Source of the DNA: Zygnema cylindricum
Lineage: Eukaryota > Streptophyta > Zygnematophyceae > Zygnematales > Zygnemataceae
Assembly: GCA_037447655.1 (NCBI GenBank)
Contig: JBBHKE010000861.1
Location: 1-64,000, forward strand
DNA: 64,000 nt
Reading direction: 5' to 3'
Shown: one piece after another, positions 53,735 through 64,000 of the stretch
How the letters are laid out: each line of letters starts with the position of its first letter
Position numbering within the stretch: position 1 is the first letter of the stretch
Position numbers and translations under genes: made by a program
The notes under the pieces: generated by a model
Told to the model about the DNA's origin: nothing
The model's database searches: none
Seen by the model: only the letters and a program-made list of their open reading frames with translations

Positions 53735-53963
53735 ACAGTACACCGCGTATCGCTATTGTTGTTAGTGTTTATTACTTTTTTTCGTCTCTTAAAGTTAAAA
53801 CATCTTTTCTCCGTACACACTTATCGAATTTTAGATTTTACGGCTGCGATTGAATGTTAACAATCTCAGCTTCCGATTGGCAGTTTCAAATTGAGAATCT
53901 GACAGTTGTGTACGAAAAAAAACGTTTTAAGTGGCGATATTTATAGCGATACACGGTGTACTG
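53735..53963 (+). mobile_element. Tc1/mariner-like MITE, 220-bp subtype
   Basis: It begins CAGTACACCGCGTATCGCTA and ends TAGCGATACACGGTGTACTG, a perfect 20-bp inverted repeat, with TA on the left. The core TTTTACGGCTGCGATTGAAT matches the subtype. Confidence 0.92.
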
Positions 53964-54530
53964 AACCGGTGTACTGAATTTTCTTTGGACGTCGACCTTT
54001 CTGACGGCATCCCAATTCTTTACAAAACTACAAACCTTTCAGGACGTGACTACATAGACCGCGCCAGACTTCTTGACACATACCGTACTGGCACGCAAGC
54101 CACGTGTCGTCGTGTTCGTCTCTGTACTGTACGGATGATGGCCTCGGCCATCGTTCTCATTTTTTTCAATCTTTTGTCCAGTTGGATGACTTCCGATGAT
54201 GAACTCCAGCTGTCGCGTTTTGACGCATGTAACTGCAGAAATTGTCCGCCGCTACACTCCAAAATGGCTTTAAATCGACGGCTCAAACCGCATCGAACGG
54301 ACTTTCTGTTTGTTTATCGAATTTAATGGTACGGATCATACGGATTACTTTATATTTTTTATCGTTTGAGTTTTAGTTTGAAAAGCGCAATCGTATCTTA
54401 AAGTGAATCGTAATAAAAATAGTGAAACACTTCCGTATTCTCAATTCTTTTTTTCTTTATGAGACTCTTTGGAGATATTCTCTCTCTTTCGAGATGTACT
54501 CTTTACTTTAAAGTTTCAATTTTGTTTCCC
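53964..54530. other. intergenic upstream of BCD1
   Basis: No supported gene. A frame at 53931-54326 partly overlaps the MITE and has no domain. Confidence 0.4.
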
Positions 54531-54815
54531 AAACTGAAACTGAAACTGAAACTGCAGCTGGAACTGTAACTGAATCCTGCAGCTAGAACTGAAGCTGAAA
54601 CTGCTGTTGGAACTGAAACTGAATCCTGCAGTTGGAACTGAAATTGCAGCCGGAACTGAAACTGAAACTGCAACTGGAACTGAAACTGCAACTGATACTG
54701 AAACTGCAACTGAAACTGAAACTGCAGCTAGGAACTGAAACTGCAGCTAGGAACTGAAACTGCAGCTAGGAACTGAAACTGGAGCTGGAACTGAAACTGA
54801 AAGGAATTTTGGAGC
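54531..54815 (+). repeat. GAAACT/GGAACT hexamer repeat ending at the BCD1 start codon
   Basis: Units of GAAACT, GGAACT and GCAGCT repeat for about 280 bases, with a higher-order unit of CTGCAGCTAGGAACTGAAAC (three perfect copies, about 54717-54780). The repeat stops about 15 bases before the ATG of BCD1, so it is 5' UTR or core promoter. Confidence 0.9.
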
Positions 54816-54816
54816 C

Positions 54817-57800
54817 ATGGGGTCTCCTTCACAAGATAACGCCTTTCCAAAAGATTCTGTTCAGTCCATTTTAAACAAAAAGAAGGAAAAATCTTTCGAT
54901 TCTCGAGCCGCAGAAGATAGTCTCTCCCTTTGTTGTGAATGTACGGAAAATAAATGGAAGTACAAGTGTCCGGGATGTGGTACGAAGACTTGTTCCTTAG
55001 AGTGTGTCAAGAGTCACAAAAAGACAAAGAACTGTACGGGAAAGAGAGACAGAACTTCTTTTCTGCCACTCGCCAGCTTTACAGACCAACAGCTTGTATC
55101 AGGTAAAGTTTTTCGTATCTTTTTTTAAGGGGTTGTTTTGTTTTTAGGGTTTTGCACAGGAGAATTAAGCAATTTATAGGATAAGGGCAATTAAACAAAG
55201 GAGGAGATTTATCGCCAGAAGAATTAAACGGCAGAGGATTAAACAGGGGAGGTTTAAACAGAGGATTAAACAGGGGAGGTTTAAACCCAAGAGAATTAAA
55301 CGGAGAAGATTTAATCCCCGGAGAATTTTATAAATAGGATAATTAAACGGAGAGACATAAAGCACAGGAGACCTTTCTTAAAAGTTAAACATGAAGTTTT
55401 GGTGTTTTTGTTTTTAGGGCTTTGCACGTGTTATTTTTAGATAAGTGCATTTAAACAGAGCATATTTAATCCCAGGAGAATTCAACAGAAGATATTTAAA
55501 ACCAGGAGAGCTGAACAGGGGAGTCAGATATTAATATTTTTTTCCAATTATGGGATTATGAAAGTGAAGTGGCAAATTGAGGTAAGAGGTTAAAAGAAGG
55601 GAAGGAGAAGGGAGGAGAGGGGGGAGAGAGGGAGGGAGAGGGGGGGGGGGGGAGGTAATAGAAGACTGAAAGTCATTAGTTTAGTTTTTATGGTAAAAAA
55701 AAAAAATCTTGCCTTCTGTGTTAGCCATTAATCAATTTATTCTGGTAATTTTTTCTCTTGCCTTTGGTGTACCCTCTCCCTCTCCTCCCTCGCCCTCTCC
55801 CTCTTCCCCTCCCTCATCCTCTCCCTCTTCCTCTCCCTCTCTATTTGTTTATTTATTTATTCAATCAATTTTTTTAAATGTAGGATGCAATTTGTTCAAA
55901 ACATTTGAGGTAAGAGGATGAATTTGAGTCGTCTGCTATTATCTTTTTTTTTTTTCTCTCTTTTTTTTTTTTTTTTTTTCTTTTTTTTTTCCCAGAGGTT
56001 TATGCCTTAAATTACAAACGAAAAAAGCCCACAAAATAATCAAAACTAAAAAAAAAGTGGTGCGTTTTTGATTTTAATCTGATTCAGCATTATGTTTTTT
56101 TAACTCAACTAACAGAAAACTTTTGATGTTGATTTTGTTAACATGTTTGTTTTCTTTGACATCGAAAATTTCTTTTTGAAGTGGATTTCAAATGACAAAA
56201 GTAATCTTTTTTTATTCCTTACGTGTTCGACTCTTGAATCTCTTTTCGACTCTTAAAACGCAAAAAAAAAAAACAAAAAAGATAACTTTCCCTCTCAAAA
56301 AAAAAGGAAAAAAAAGAAAAAGAACTTTGAAGATTACTTTTCTTCTTTTCTCTCTCTTTTCTTTTTTTTCTTTTTTTTCTCTCTTTTTTTCTCTTAAAAC
56401 TCTCTTGACCTCTTCAAACTCTTTTCAACTTTTTAAAATCTCTTGTCAACTTTTACAATTCTTTTCAACTCTTAAAACTCTTTGTGACTCTTAAAACTCC
56501 TTTTACTCTTTTTGACTCTTAAAACTCTTCTTTTTTCTTTTTACAGATTACCACTTTTTAGAAGAAGCTCTGAGGGAGCGAGATTCAGCGAAAAAATTAA
56601 GAACACCTCTCGGATCACCTTTTCGTTATAAACTTCCTCCACCAATGACTGCTCTCCGTAACCAGGCACAAAATAGAGGGACAACTCTTCTCTATCTTGC
56701 CAAAGGAATGACTCGGAGACTCGAAAACTCAAGTGAGTATCACAAAAGGTAATCGAAAAGACAATCATTTTACACATTTTAATCATTTTACACATAAAAG
56801 CAACAAAAGTGGATAGGGGAAAGGAAAATCGAGCGAGTATCATAATAGATATTTTTATGAAAGGTAACTGAAAAATCAATCATTTTACTCATAAAAGTCA
56901 CCAAAGTCGTTAGGGAAAAAAAAATCAAGCGAGTATTATAAAAGGTGATTGAAAAGACAACCATTTTAAGTCACAAAAGTAGATAGGGGAAAGAAAAAAT
57001 GAGCGAGTATCAGAAAAGCTAACTGGAAAATCAATCATATTACTTTAAGTTACAAAAGTGGTAAGCGGAAAAGTAAATCGAGCGCGTATCAGAAAAGGTA
57101 ATTGAAAAAGCATTCATTTTACACATAAAAGTCACAAAAGTGAATAGGGAAAAAGAAAACACAAGCGAGCATTATAAAAGGTAACTGAAAAAACAATCAT
57201 TTTACACATAAAGTCATAAAAGTGGATTGAGAAAAAAGACTCCCTTTAAGGCTCTCTTTAATGGCCAAACATTGCCGTAAACATTCTTGATCTCTTAACC
57301 GGAACCATTTTCTTTTTCTGCCCCTATCCTATTTGGTCGGAGACTTTTACTGGCTTCTCTTCTCTCTTATTCTTTTCTCCCTCTCCCTTCTCCTCTCCCT
57401 CTCCGTTTTCTTCTCTTATTATTCGCGTCTCTCCCTTTTCTCTCTTCTCTTCTCTCTCTTTCCTCTCTTCTCTCTCTTTCCTCTCTTCTCTCTCTTTTCT
57501 CTCTTCTCCCTTTTCGCTCTTCTCATCCCTTTTTCCACTTACTTGTATCTTCTCTTCTCAGGCGTCGCTGTATTTTTTGGAGAGTGGAGTGGCAGTTACA
57601 TTCTGGAAACTTAAAAATTGTAACAGGAAGGTACTTTTTCTTCATATCTTTAACTCTTATAAAGTTCATGTGTGAGGTTATATAAGTTATATATATATGT
57701 AAATTATAGGTGGAACGAGTGACTATTTAGGACGATTCAACTGGAAAAAGGACAAAATGTACGGCGATATTCCGCCCACTTGCACAATTTTTAATGAGGG

Positions 57801-58910
57801 AGGGGGAGGGGGGAGGGGGAGGGGGAGGGGGAGGGGGAGAGTCATTCAAGACCCTGCCAGTGTATCTATGTTCTCAGTTCTGTTTTACGTCTGTTTAAGT
57901 GCAGAATGGAGGAAAACGAAACACTCGGCAATGTTCTACAAAAGCAGTTGCTTGCTGAGCTGGCAAATGGAAGCCACGGGATTGGTCCGTACATAGAAGC
58001 CGGGATCGGGCAGCTCCGATTATTTTTTAAAAAGGAACCTTCCCAGGTATGAATACATTTAGAGAGGTAGAGGGGAGGGAGAGGGGGAGGGGGAGAGGGA
58101 GAGGGAGGGAGAGGGGGACGGGGAAGGGGGGGGGGGGGGAGGGAGAGGGAGAGGGAGAGAGGGAGTTTACTGACTCTAATATTGAGTTTCCTCTTTTCCA
58201 CCCCAATTCCACCATAGCTTGTAACAATAGAAAACGACGTAAGTTGTTTAATAGAGGTCCAAACAAATGCATTTTAAATAGTTTACTTTTACTTCACCAC
58301 TAAAATAACGCCATTTGTCTCATTCCCTAGAAAGGTTGTTTATGCTTTTTTAGTCCACCGTTTTGTCATAAATGCAAAAAAAAAATGTCATTTGTCTCTT
58401 TCCTTGAAAAATTTATGCACATTTTAATCGGCTCTTTGATCACTTATGCAAACAAAAATGTTATTATTTGTCTCTTTCCGTGGAAACTTTTATGTACTAT
58501 ATTTTTTAATTGACTTCTTTTTCCTTTGTTAAATATAGGCGAATAAAACGGCTTATTATGAGTTCCGGGCATTGGAAACCCTAAAATCTCAATTGACCAA
58601 TATGGTTGTAATAGAGTTTCCAATTATTCACGTGGCACTTCCTAATGAGCTAAAATTATTTCCCATATGTGAACGAGAGGTTCCTTTACAAGAATCTCCT
58701 CCGAAATTAGGGGGGGAGGGAGAAGTAGAGGGAGAAGTAGAGGGAAAAGTAGATGGAGAGGTTAAGGTAGAGGGAGAGGGAGAGAAACTTGTGAAGGTGG
58801 AAAGTTCCGTAAAAATGGAAAATTCGAATAGTAAAAGTATTTTAGAAAAAGATGTGGAGGGGAAATGGTTTCGCGAGGAACAAATTGAAGATCCTAGTAG
58901 TAATCCGTAA
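54817..58910 (+). CDS. BCD1: BCD1/ZNHIT6-like box C/D snoRNP assembly factor, five exons
   Basis: BCD1 (ZNHIT6) is a nuclear HIT-finger protein needed for box C/D snoRNA accumulation and snoRNP assembly. Exons are 54817-55102, 56547-56748, 57562-57630, 57905-58046 and 58539-58910, giving 356 residues. The zinc finger lies at residues 39-73: Cys39/Cys42, Cys51/Cys54, Cys59/Cys63, His67/Cys73, ending KKTKNCTGKRDRTSF. The rest follows the family: DYHFLEEALRERDSAKKLR, LPPPMTALRNQAQNRGTTLL, MTRRLENSS...FWRVEW, and MVVIEFPIIHVALP. The exon 2 donor was set at 56748 (AG|GTAATC), not at the nearer GTGAGT at 56733, because only the former keeps frame into exon 3. The Glu/Val-rich tail (GEVEGEVEGKV) is repetitive and unlike the family. 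The coding frame is intact. Confidence 0.92.
55103..56546 (+). repeat. BCD1 intron 1: internal duplication and simple tracts
   Basis: The segment TTTTTGTTTTTAGGGTTTTG-CAC (55137-55160) recurs at 55404-55427 (TTTTTGTTTTTAGGGCTTTG-CAC). Each is followed by GGAGAATTAAAC-like units, so a block of about 270 bp was duplicated. A purine run with 14 G in a row (55604-55655) and a C/T tract (55770-55840) follow. The 3' end (56395-56535) holds repeated AACTCTTAAAACTCTTT units up to the acceptor. Confidence 0.75.
56721..57190 (+). repeat. BCD1 intron 2: tandem copies of exon 2 end plus donor
   Basis: The exon 2 end and donor AGTGAGTATCACAAAAG|GTAATCG (56732-56755) recur as AGCGAGTATCATAATAG... (56831), AGCGAGTATTATAAAAGGTG (56929), AGCGAGTATCAGAAAAGCTA (57002), AGCGCGTATCAGAAAAGGTA (57079) and AGCGAGCATTATAAAAGGTA (57167). 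Each is followed by a CAATCATTTTAC-ACATAAAAGTCAC phrase. Units are 70-100 bp and most keep an AAAAGGT donor-like junction. Confidence 0.9.
57631..57904 (+). other. BCD1 intron 3 with GGGGGA tract
   Basis: Donor GTACTTTTTC and acceptor AAGTGCAG are set by the frame. A GGGGGA tract lies at 57797-57840 and an AT repeat at 57690-57700. Confidence 0.8.
58047..58538 (+). repeat. BCD1 intron 4: purine tract plus three tandem units
   Basis: A GGGAGAGG tract with a run of 12 G lies at 58066-58168. The rest consists of three units of about 75-90 bp with the core AATGTCATTTGTCTCTTTCC (58309, 58386, 58459), ending shortly before the acceptor. Confidence 0.8.
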
Positions 58911-59084
58911 AAGTTGTAAAAGCTTGCAATAATTTTAGTAATAATTTGTTTTCCATAAATTGTGTAATAAGGTTTTTTTTCCAACTTGCAATAAAAGTAC
59001 AACGCCTATCCCTGTTATAGTTGATAACACTTCGTGTGCCATTTTTTTGGGCCAAAAAAATGAATTGTGTAAAAGTGTTAATAA

Positions 59085-59260
59085 CAACCGCCAATCGTCA
59101 CTAGCGTTAAGGATTTATGTGTTCCTCCCTCCCTCCTTCCCTCCCTCTCTCATGCGAAATTATAACATACAATACTAATTCCGTGCAAAGAGACGTGGGA
59201 GATTATAGTTCTAATTTCTCATCTACACTAATAATTCCTTTACTAAAAATGGGCGGTGTA
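59085..59260 (+). mobile_element. Tc1/mariner-like MITE, short subtype
   Basis: Left AACCGCCAATCGTCACTAGC; right AAATGGGCGGTGTA. The inner phrase AGACGTGGGAGATTATAG corresponds to AGACGTGGCAGATTATGG in the copy at 13024. It lies 175 bases after the BCD1 stop. Confidence 0.75.
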
Positions 59261-59536
59261 ATACGATTTCAAATGGTTTTACGGAAAAGGATGTACTTTT
59301 TTTTCCAAGATTATTTGGAAATGTCATAATAGAAATAATAATAAAAGGAAAAAAAAGAAAAGGAAAAAATAGCAAATGTTATTTTGAGGTTTTTGTCTAC
59401 TTATTTCATTTGATACCGACTTATTGCTATTTTGGGCTTTCTTGTGGTTTCGTCAAATCGTCAATCGTGGACCAACTTTACTCCCTTTTATCGTCCCCTT
59501 TTTTATTGTCTCCTATTTTAATGTTTACGCGTAAAT

Positions 59537-59537
<1 letters not shown>

Positions 59538-59587
<50 letters not shown>

Positions 59588-59592
59588 ATAAT
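59538..59592. repeat. (TA)n microsatellite
   Basis: About 27 TA/AT dinucleotides with one interruption. Confidence 0.95.
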
Positions 59593-60394
59593 GATGAGAT
59601 TTTGGAGTTACGGTACATTTTGGATTTTGTCTATTGCTAGAATTTGAGGTTGACCTTTGAGATTTTTGCGTAATACTTATGTCACTAGAAACATAAAGAA
59701 AGTGTTGTCCTCCAATAAAAAATTGGAAGAAAACTTTTCATCTTTTCATGTATCCTGTGTGTGTTTTTTCCGTTTCATTTTGGCTTAGCTTTTCTTTTGT
59801 TTCCATGTCATTACGGATTTAATTAAGCTTATTATATTTCTTAGTAGAGGTTTTTCTTACTTTTATCTTTGAAATGTTTGAAAGGAACATAATGTGTGTT
59901 TTCCTCGTATTGTACGTTATACTGAATAATATACGAAAAAATAAGTGGCACGCAATTTCCTTGATTCTACGCGAAATTATACTTGGGAAAAAACATGAGA
60001 AAAAAAATTGCGCAGCTACATTACGTTCTAATGTACGAATGATGTACAAAATAATACTTGACTAGAAAACACTTAGGGTTTTTTAGTGTTTTTAAGTAGT
60101 GTTGCATACCGTACGTAATTCCATCCTTTATGTTTCGCTAAAAATAGTAAGGATTTTGCAATGTGACGTGATGTCCGATATCCGTCCATTCATGTCGTAC
60201 CGCCGTACGGTGCGAATACTGGCACCATACACCATACTAAAAATTGCTAACCTAATTGCGGTTTGCAATACAATTTTTTAGTGCATATTTTTAAAATTTT
60301 AAAACGTATCCTTGATTTAACAGTTGGAGCGGCCAGATAGGCGATATCCAACGGTTTGTTTTGGTTTGGTTTGGAATCCCGGTCAGTAAAACGT

Positions 60395-60905
60395 TGTAGT
60401 TCGGTTCGGACCAAAACGGAGCCGAACCTAATTGAACTGATCGAATGGAACTGAACTGAACTAAATCTCAAATGGATTTATTGCTACTGTTGTGTATCGG
60501 TATATTTCCTATCGCGATAAATCCTATGCGATGTGTCGGCTATCAGTATTGGCAAGGGGGGCGATATATTGGTCCAGGATTATCGACGTTATATGGGGGG
60601 AATTTTCCTTTTCCAGCCCGTAGTACGGAAATACAAAAAGGGATACGAGACCGTACGCGGAACTGTACACACAGTACAAAATTGATATATCGCCTAAAGG
60701 TAGGTCAAAAAAGGTACATATTGGTTATTGGTAAAAAGGGTATCGATACACAACATTATGACTATCGCTGTACAAATGTCACTGAGAGGGTAGCTTAGCT
60801 TACCGTACATACACCTAGATGTCCATCCCACCACATGGTCCGATTCGAATTGGTTCAGGCCCAATTCCCTCAGTTTGGCTCTGTTTGGTTCGTTTTCATT
60901 ACATT
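60395..60905. repeat. imperfect long inverted repeat around an open frame
   Basis: ACCAAAACGGAGCCGAACCT (60411-60430) pairs imperfectly with the reverse complement of 60870-60895 (GGCTCTGTTTGGTTCG). Neighbouring GAACTGATCGAAT pairs with the GATTCGAATTGGTTC side (60841-60858). Between them lies a 108-codon frame (60472-60798) starting with a hydrophobic MDLLLLLCIGIFPIAI but without a recognised domain. Confidence 0.4.
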
Positions 60906-61261
60906 TGGTTTTCTAGAGCTTGCGTGAATGGTAGTAAGGCTGACACAACAGGCGTATCTTCAGGTAGCGAGCAGTTGGAGGATAATTATATTTTATTCAA
61001 AATGAAGATTTTGTTATCAAAACCGTGATGGTTAAACCACCCAAATACAAACTTGATTGAAATGGAAAAAACTTCACTACCCTTAAAGGCTATTGTTGGA
61101 AAACCCAAAAGTACGAACAAGATCTACAAAAGCTAAGCAACGCTACGAGCAAAATATTAAAAGCAAGAAAAAAAAATACAAATACCACCAACCTACAAAA
61201 GCTCTGAAAACCGCAGTATACATGAACTCTAAAGAAAAAAATGGACCATCAACCCAAAACC
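60906..61261. other. intergenic, no gene recognised
   Basis: Lys-rich short frames only, with no domain. Confidence 0.4.
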
Positions 61262-64000
61262 TAAAACAAGCCCACAATAAATGCCGTAACGACAATTATA
61301 TCGAGTTGCACCGGGTGGCACGGAGGAAAATCTCCCAGTCCCAGATCATCATTCATCATTTTGCTTTGTCGGATGAGGGGAGATGCTTTAGAACGTTGAA
61401 GAGTGACAAAGATACATTGGCGGTAAAAAGGTGACATGAGATTTAAGGAAGGGCTACCAGGTCCTATAACTTCAAAAGACCGCCGAGCGCAATCACATAT
61501 GAAGTTGTCCAAGGAAGTGTCCAAGGTCCCAGATATATCCAAAGCAAATGGTATGAAGTTGTCAATTGGGTCTCGGTGAGGGTAATCACCTCTTTAAAGG
61601 TAGTCGCATCCCAAGACCGAACACCGATATGCAATGCCGCATGGATGGAAACATGTGATCCTGTAGTGTCGTTGAGACCTACATATCCAGTGTTCTCTCA
61701 ACGCCTTGAAAAAACACAAGATCCATGTGAGGGTCGCGTACACCCCTATATTGAGAATGTGGCGAGAGGATATACACACCTCACATTTCACGGTGTATCC
61801 TAATTCACTACCCACAGAAGTGATTGCATCTCGAACAATATCATATGTTGTTGTAAGCTCCCCACCCCGTGAACAACGGAGCAAATGGACGCCCTCATCG
61901 ATAAGTTGGCCACAAAGTGAACGGGGCTTGCCCAAGAGAGAGGATTGCGGCAAGTCGAGACGTAAACGGAGTGCTAATAATAATTATTGAGAAGATAAGC
62001 GAAGTAAAGCGAAAATTAAAGTAGCAACGAGCCAAGCCTCAACACTTGGTCCCAAACAAGAGCAAAGTCAAGCCTGCGCATCAATTGTAGGCAGCGCCTC
62101 AAAGAGGATCTTAAAGTTGGCGGCCCTACTTTATCGGTGATATGATGTTCCATCCAAGAATGACAGTTGCTGGTGATAGGGAGAGAGAATAGAGGAGCTT
62201 CATCTTGGGCCTTAGTTGGTAAAAGCGAAAGAGTAGACGATAACGATTGCGAAAATGATAACAAGCCTTCGTCGAAGGTAGAGGCTACATGGGCTAAGAT
62301 AGGATTGTCGTCCACCTCAAACTGCAAACTAATGATAGATGTCGCCAAAGCCCAACTACCTAAGTAAGCGGCTGACGTTATGGTGGTTGTGCGGCGCAGA
62401 CCAAGACTCCTCAAAAAAACTGGTAAGACAAATTGTCGACGAGGGAGGAGCCTTTCTGGACGATCTTGTATACCTTGCCCAATAAGTTGGTGCAAAATCG
62501 CAAAGAGGCGATTATCAAAATACGAAAGTGAGGAAAAAAAAGAAATTATGGGAGGTAAAGTGCGCGCCAAGTACAAGGGTCGTTGGGCAAGACAATGAGT
62601 TAAGATAGCGAAAGCCACTTGGGAAAAGAGAAGCTTCGTGAGGTCCTCACAGTGGGAAAGGTCATCCAATAGGGCATAGTTAACAAACTGGTGAAAAAAA
62701 TCAAGGGCGCCATTTGGGAACCTAACATCTTCACACCTTCTCGAGGTGTACAAACACGGAAGCATGTAGGGAGAGGGAAATCTGGGGCAAAGCCGGTAGG
62801 TGACCATGCGACAAATTGTAAGACTTTGACGGAAAGACTTACCTTGGAAAGTTCCTCCGAAAAATGGTGAAAGGCAAGAACAACTTGGCTCGGCAACCGA
62901 TGATATGTGCGTCATCATCCACCGAAGAGAAGGGAACGAACAACTTGGAAAAGTGGTAGTCGATGCTCGCAAGGTCTTCAAGTGGGCAAGAGCAAACAAA
63001 GGGTCTCCCAAAAGGTCGCCTTAACAAGTAGGAGTAACTGAGTCCAAAGTGGTAACATCCGTAGTGGGCCACCGAGGGAATAACCGAGGGAGCTGGATGT
63101 GGAGAAAAAAGCGCGAACCAAAGGGAAAAGTTGGTTGACGAGAGGAGTGGCGTGTTGAAGATCACAAAATATGGCAGTGCGATCAATGGTGTTGAAAGCA
63201 TTAGTAATGTCAAATTGGAGAACAACCCAATGTGGGTGTAGGTCTAGAATTGTGCATAAACCATGAACGATTGCCTGACAACCTCCCCGCATTGCGAGAC
63301 CAAATTGACGTGGGGAAAAGTAATCATGGAAAGCCCCTTGCAGTTGTAAACAGATTGATCAAGCCACAAGAGGATACAAAATTTTCCCATAGGGATAGGA
63401 CAAACACTACTTGCGGGTGTTGGAACGGCAACAAGGAGTGATGCTGCCAAAATGGGTACTATGGTGGGTGGCACATGTGCACATGTCCTCAAGCGAAGTG
63501 AGAAGCCACCTTAAAAAACAAATAAAAACCTTATGATGGACTTTTTGGAGCAAAAATATCACGCAAATTTCCATATACCATTATAGAAGGTCCCCTCGGT
63601 CAAAAGGGGACCGCAACAAAGCTTTAACGAATGTATCTTGGTCAAACTCAAAGGGGTCAACAATGTCATATGATTCGAAGAATGGTAAAATTTCATCAGG
63701 TGCGGCGGGTGAAGGGCTCAGAGGGCAAAAACAGTAGTTCAATCCGTAGCTGGTGATGGTACGAAAGGGCGTAGTACCCGAGCAGCCCGAGAGAGGGGTA
63801 AAAAGAGGCCCTCTTTGGGTATGTGAAGGAGCCAAAAAAGCATTTGGACACGCTCTCCCATGTTTTGCTAAACTGACGCCGACACCTTTAGGCTTCCCAC
63901 AACCTGAACAAGGAACTCGAGAAGGTGCAGCACAAGATGAAGGGTTGATAATTGGAGGAGGATGAGGAACAAGGTTGATTGAAGGTTGAGAGGTAGGAGG
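61262..64000 (-). pseudogene. LINE-like reverse transcriptase element, runs off the window
   Basis: On the minus strand a Cys/His motif CSGCGKPKG...KHGRACPN (about 63830-63910) precedes an RT. The RT region contains VVLQFDITNAFNTIDR (about 63180-63230), the first catalytic Asp motif, and VDDDAHIIG (about 62895-62922), the second, equivalent to ADDTHIIG in related elements. The C-terminal part has HLLRCSRGGE and VRDAITSVGSELGYTV (about 61810-61900). No LTR or integrase is seen, which favours a non-LTR type. At least four frame changes and several stops show that it is inactive. The 5' part lies beyond 64000. Confidence 0.75.

Noticed and set aside
56733-56738. GTGAGT as the BCD1 exon 2 donor
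   Set aside because: It throws exon 3 into a frame that stops soon; the GTAATC donor 16 bases later keeps the conserved FWRVEW frame.
60472-60798. Secreted protein gene
   Set aside because: A hydrophobic start alone is weak; there is no domain, homologue or splice support.

Overview
The window is nuclear DNA of a photosynthetic eukaryote, probably a streptophyte (land plant or charophyte-type green alga). Two intron-bearing genes (UFD1, BCD1) and one with a chloroplast-type leader (plastid fibrillin) read clearly, plus an intronless nuclear-encoded plastid Ycf20 protein. Two Ty1/copia elements carry tRNA-Met-type primer sites, and degenerate TTTAGGG-like repeats occur. I cannot name the species. 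Gene density is very low: four recognisable host genes and one F-box pseudogene in 64 kb.

Layout. 1-2284: GA-rich DNA, a dispersed repeat and a MITE. 2285-10714: a decayed minus-strand copia element (copia-1) whose LTR and RT are interrupted by at least three later insertions, two of them LTR-like. 11027-12338: F-box/LRR pseudogene. 12339-17660: intergenic, with small tandem duplications, MITEs and GA tracts. 17661-25064: a second, plus-strand copia element (copia-2) with both LTRs and a 5-bp target duplication. It contains an 854-bp hAT-like element in its 5' LTR and a tiny LTR element (TRIM) carrying a tRNA-like cloverleaf in its protease region. 25065-28374: telomere-like minisatellite, MITEs and satellites. 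28375-37506: UFD1 (minus), eight coding exons, about 9 kb. 38691-39880: MITE and LINE fragment. 43105-46421: plastid fibrillin/PAP gene (plus), three exons. 50776-51448: Ycf20-like gene (minus). 51484-53963: cluster of MITEs and a second hAT-like element. 54817-58910: BCD1/ZNHIT6-like snoRNP assembly factor (plus), five exons. 61262-64000: minus-strand LINE-like reverse transcriptase pseudogene running off the window.

The host genes do not look like a pathway: UFD1 serves CDC48-dependent ubiquitin processing, fibrillin and Ycf20 serve the plastid, and BCD1 serves nucleolar box C/D snoRNP assembly. 

The most striking signals are structural. First, introns of at least three of these genes are built of tandem repeats whose unit includes the exon edge and its splice site, so exon-end/5' splice-site or 3' splice-site/exon-start cassettes recur several times inside the intron. 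Second, a 0.6-kb TRIM-like element has a near-perfect tRNA cloverleaf with A and B boxes in each LTR, just downstream of a TATA box. Third, one Tc1/mariner-like MITE family has about 14 copies here, and a hAT-like family has two copies with perfect 8-bp target duplications. The PAP and Ycf20 reading frames each need a single-base correction in low-complexity DNA, which suggests either assembly error or recent slippage.
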